Origin: an uncultured Bacillaceae bacterium
GTDB taxonomy: Bacteria; Bacillota; Bacilli; Bacillales; Pradoshiaceae
Length of the DNA stretch: 9,720 nt
NCBI GenBank assembly: GCA_904501845.1
Contig: CAJGCH010000100.1
Coordinates: 1 to 9,720, forward strand
Direction: 5' to 3'
The translations under genes were made by a program, and so were the position numbers. Below, in pieces: positions 7,878-9,720 of the stretch; within the stretch, counting starts at the first letter, position 1, and each line of letters starts with the position of its first letter. The notes below the pieces were generated by a model. It searched no databases, was not told where the DNA came from, and was given only the letters and a program-made list of their open reading frames with translations.

Positions 7878-8309
7878 TTAAATATCGAAACCAATCATGT
7901 TTTCAGCAATCTCTGAGAAAGAATCCTCTGATTCAGCGAAATACTCTTCCCAAATGGACTTGCTCCAAATTTCTATCCTGTTCGATACACCTAACACTAC
8001 GCATTCTTTTTCCAATTTTCCAAAGTTTAACAGCGGACTCGGTATATTCACACGTCCTTGTTTATCAATCTCACATTCCGTAGCTCCGGAAAAGAAGAAA
8101 CGAGTGAATGCCCTAGCATCCTTTTTCGTAAGCGGGAGGCCTTTCAGCTTTTCTTCCACTTCGGACCATTCATTCATGGGATATCCAAACAAACATTGAT
8201 CAAGGCCGCGCGTAATGACAAACGTCTCCCCTAAAGCCTCTCGGAATTTAGAGGGGATAATTATACGTCCCTTATTATCAATAGAATGATGGTATTCACC
8301 CAAAAACAT
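7878..8309 (-). CDS. mraZ: MraZ, SpoVT/AbrB-fold transcription factor of the dcw cluster
   Basis: DNA-binding protein, usually a ring-forming oligomer, that binds short direct repeats in front of its own operon. The ATG at 8309 gives 143 residues, the standard length, with the usual opening MFLGEYHHSIDNKGR. Two AbrB-like halves are visible, each with its signature: DNKGRIIIPSKFRE (11-24) and DKQGRVNIPSPLL (82-94). The ribosome site is GGGGTGA (8321-8315), five bases before the ATG. The frame stays open upstream to 8462, but that extension is low-complexity, covers the leader and operator region and does not look like protein. First gene of the mraZ-rsmH-ftsL-pbpB unit. The GTGG repeats upstream suggest autoregulation. 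Confidence 0.97.
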   Translation of the reverse strand: MFLGEYHHSIDNKGRIIIPSKFREALGETFVITRGLDQCLFGYPMNEWSEVEEKLKGLPLTKKDARAFTRFFFSGATECEIDKQGRVNIPSPLLNFGKLEKECVVLGVSNRIEIWSKSIWEEYFAESEDSFSEIAENMIGFDI

Positions 8310-8340
8310 GTCCTTCACCCCACTTCTCCCCCTTAATGTA

Positions 8341-8373
8341 CCACATCCCCCCACTTTTAACCACAATTTCACC
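8341..8373 (-). promoter_or_regulatory. Probable MraZ operator: GTGG boxes at exact 10-base spacing
   Basis: The minus strand reads GAAATTGTGG (8370-8361), TTAAAAGTGG (8360-8351), GGGGATGTGG (8350-8341). The three GTGG cores are exactly ten bases apart, about one helical turn. A near copy (TGG at 8374-8372) sits one base out of phase upstream, and a fourth GTGG lies at 8323-8320, about two turns downstream and overlapping the mraZ ribosome site. MraZ operators described elsewhere are short G-rich direct repeats with ten-base periodicity (TGGGN boxes in E. coli, AAAGTG-type boxes in mycoplasmas). Position and pattern fit; binding is inferred. Confidence 0.75.
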
Positions 8374-8415
8374 AAAAAAACTTTAATATTCGAATAAAAT
8401 ATCCTTCCATTTAAT

Positions 8416-8440
8416 TTGAAAGGGTAATTCACCCCTTCAA
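8416..8440 (-). repeat. 25-base inverted repeat in the mraZ leader
   Basis: TTGAAGGGGT (minus, 8440-8431), five-base loop GAATT, then ACCCTTTCAA (8425-8416). This gives ten pairs with one G-U. No T-run follows (ATTAAAT), so it is not a typical terminator. It may be an operator, an RNA hairpin in the leader, or chance. A TATACA (8448-8443) just upstream could be a -10 element, but I see no convincing -35 for it, so the mraZ promoter itself is unresolved. Confidence 0.5.
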
Positions 8441-8520
8441 TATGTATAATTTTCCACCACAACCAATAAGATTACACTTAGTGTTTAGTTACTCTACATC
8501 TTTCACATGCTGACGGGAAA

Positions 8521-8553
8521 ACAAAAAGACCCTCTTGAATATAGAGAGTCTTT
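8521..8553 (-). terminator. Intrinsic terminator after bshC
   Basis: AAAGACTCTC (minus, 8553-8544) pairs with GAGGGTCTTT (8534-8525) through ten pairs, one of them G-U, around a nine-base loop, followed by more T (TTGT). It begins eight bases past the bshC stop. It separates bshC from the mraZ unit, although read-through cannot be excluded. Confidence 0.88.
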
Positions 8554-8561
8554 TGTCCTAT

Positions 8562-9720
8562 TTATAGATAGATGACATAGTGAGAACCATCAAAGGCTAA
8601 GTTCTCCTCCAGCAGGGCGTCAACCCAAGCGGAACCATGATGATTAAAGAAATAAAACGGATTCCAAATTCGCTCCTGCAATCCGCCGACAGGTTTCAGG
8701 CTGTTTTCGACACGGTTATATTTACCTATTGTATCAGCATTCTTTCTTGCCAGCTGTTCTTCTATCTTTTTCTGCATAAACAGCAGCTGATCCACTAAAA
8801 TCTGACGGTTTTTTTCGAAGAGAGGCTCTAGCCCGGCCTCAAGATGAACCATCTCTTTCTGCCATTTCCGATGGTCCTTTTCCAAGGAATTTATTATTTC
8901 GGTATAAGTGTTTGGGACATTTTCACGAAGTTCCTTCAGAAATGCATCCCTTTGGGCAGAACAGCCTTGACTAAGCACTTCCTCTATGGATAAATCTAAT
9001 TCATCCAACAATCTGTTAATGGCACCTTCAACCAGTGTAAAGGATAAACGCGGCCATACCGGCGGCATCTCTTCCCCGAGCAAGCGAAAGACCGGCATAA
9101 TTTCACTCCAGTAAGCAATCTCACCCGGACCTCCTATAAAACCTAGCACTGGGAATATTTTTTCCTGCAGCAATGGCCTTGTCACGACATTTGTGCTAAA
9201 GTTCTCCGGCGTCTTGGAAAGAAGACGGTCCAATTCTGCTTCCGTAAAGGTAATATTAGAACCTTTGCCAACATACTGATCCGCCCCAAGCTGCCTCTCA
9301 AGCAAAATCCGATTTTGTGTCGTCGGTTCATAATAAAACAGATTACAGCATGCCTCATCCACATCAATGATCGGCTTATAACCAGCCTCCTTAAGGATGG
9401 CTTGCTGCTTGAGAACCTCTTTGCTGATTCCGCTTCCCTCAAATGCGATTTGACGATAATAAGGGGCGGCCATCTTCCTGAACTGCGGGTCACCTGAATC
9501 GACAAGCAGAAGACCCGTATCATTAAACAAGTCATTTATTAAGAAGGCAAAGAAATCAGTGAACGTCTTTGAGCGACTAATCGCATCTTCAACCCAGTCC
9601 ATCAATAAATTCGTCCGATCTGTTTCACCAAGCTCAGCAAATACAGACTCTGCCCATTCCAGCGCTAGATCACTGTCCAATTTAATATCGGACACCATCC
9701 GATTTCCGGTTGGCGGGCCA
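8562..9720 (-). CDS. bshC: BshC, bacillithiol biosynthesis cysteine-adding enzyme (3' part, runs off the right edge)
   Basis: Proposed final enzyme of bacillithiol synthesis, adding cysteine to glucosaminyl-malate in the cytosol. The frame is open to the right edge: seven more codons (GPPTGNR) precede the Met at 9698, so that Met is internal. About 385 residues are visible of a family length near 540; roughly the first 155 are missing. Numbering from the Met at 9698, diagnostic stretches are NVVTRPLLQEKIFPVLGFIG (170-189), GGPGEIAYWSEIMPVFR (189-205), a long coiled-coil region (about 270-335) typical of the family, and the C-terminal LQERIWNPFYFFNHHG (340-355). It sits directly upstream of mraZ, the usual place in Bacillus (yllA in B. 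subtilis), and a terminator follows its stop. It supports a low-GC Gram-positive host that makes bacillithiol. Confidence 0.95.
   Translation of the reverse strand, partial: GPPTGNRMVSDIKLDSDLALEWAESVFAELGETDRTNLLMDWVEDAISRSKTFTDFFAFLINDLFNDTGLLLVDSGDPQFRKMAAPYYRQIAFEGSGISKEVLKQQAILKEAGYKPIIDVDEACCNLFYYEPTTQNRILLERQLGADQYVGKGSNITFTEAELDRLLSKTPENFSTNVVTRPLLQEKIFPVLGFIGGPGEIAYWSEIMPVFRLLGEEMPPVWPRLSFTLVEGAINRLLDELDLSIEEVLSQGCSAQRDAFLKELRENVPNTYTEIINSLEKDHRKWQKEMVHLEAGLEPLFEKNRQILVDQLLFMQKKIEEQLARKNADTIGKYNRVENSLKPVGGLQERIWNPFYFFNHHGSAWVDALLEENLAFDGSHYVIYL

Noticed and set aside
7843..7878. Longer RsmH starting at 7878
   Set aside because: No ribosome site, overlaps the mraZ stop, and adds 12 residues ahead of the conserved start.
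8310..8462. N-terminal extension of MraZ by 51 residues to an ATG at 8462
   Set aside because: It runs through the operator and inverted repeat, has no clear ribosome site, and the 143-residue form from 8309 has the standard MraZ start and a good ribosome site.
8443..8476. TATACA as the -10 of a standard mraZ promoter
   Set aside because: No acceptable -35 at 16-18 bases; mentioned only as a possibility, not called as a promoter.
8474..8484. Short palindrome ACACT-T-AGTGT upstream of mraZ
   Set aside because: Only five pairs per arm with no extension; expected by chance in AT-rich intergenic DNA.

Overview
This window is a stretch of the division and cell wall (dcw) cluster of an endospore-forming Bacillaceae-type Firmicute. 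All genes are on the minus strand, so the transcribed order runs from high to low coordinates: bshC (3' part) - mraZ - rsmH - ftsL - pbpB - spoVD - murE - mraY (5' part). Bacillithiol synthesis (BshC), a sporulation-specific penicillin-binding protein (SpoVD), a MurE with the meso-diaminopimelate motif, and this gene order together point to a Bacillus-like organism. The proteins resemble but clearly differ from those of Bacillus subtilis. I cannot name the species.

Layout by transcription unit, as read from terminators and promoter-like sites. (1) bshC ends at 8562 and is followed at once by a strong intrinsic terminator (8521-8553). (2) A leader of about 200 bases precedes mraZ. It holds a perfectly spaced array of GTGG boxes that fits a MraZ operator, and a separate 25-base inverted repeat. 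The tightly packed unit mraZ-rsmH-ftsL-pbpB follows, with ftsL and pbpB overlapping by one base (TGATG), and ends at a 12-bp-stem terminator (4226-4270). (3) spoVD has its own sigma-E-like promoter, a GTG start with a strong ribosome binding site, and its own terminator (2142-2169). (4) murE-mraY restarts behind a weak sigma-A-like promoter and runs off the left edge, presumably towards murD.

How the genes work together: MurE and MraY make the meso-DAP-containing lipid-linked peptidoglycan precursor. PBP2B with FtsL crosslinks peptidoglycan at the division septum, and SpoVD does the equivalent job for the spore cortex. RsmH methylates 16S rRNA, and MraZ is the likely local repressor of the division unit. 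BshC completes the thiol bacillithiol and is a neighbour rather than a functional partner.

I found no mobile element, RNA gene, CRISPR array or unknown defence-like system. This is a conserved core-genome region, and the points worth a second look are regulatory sites and details of the two penicillin-binding proteins.
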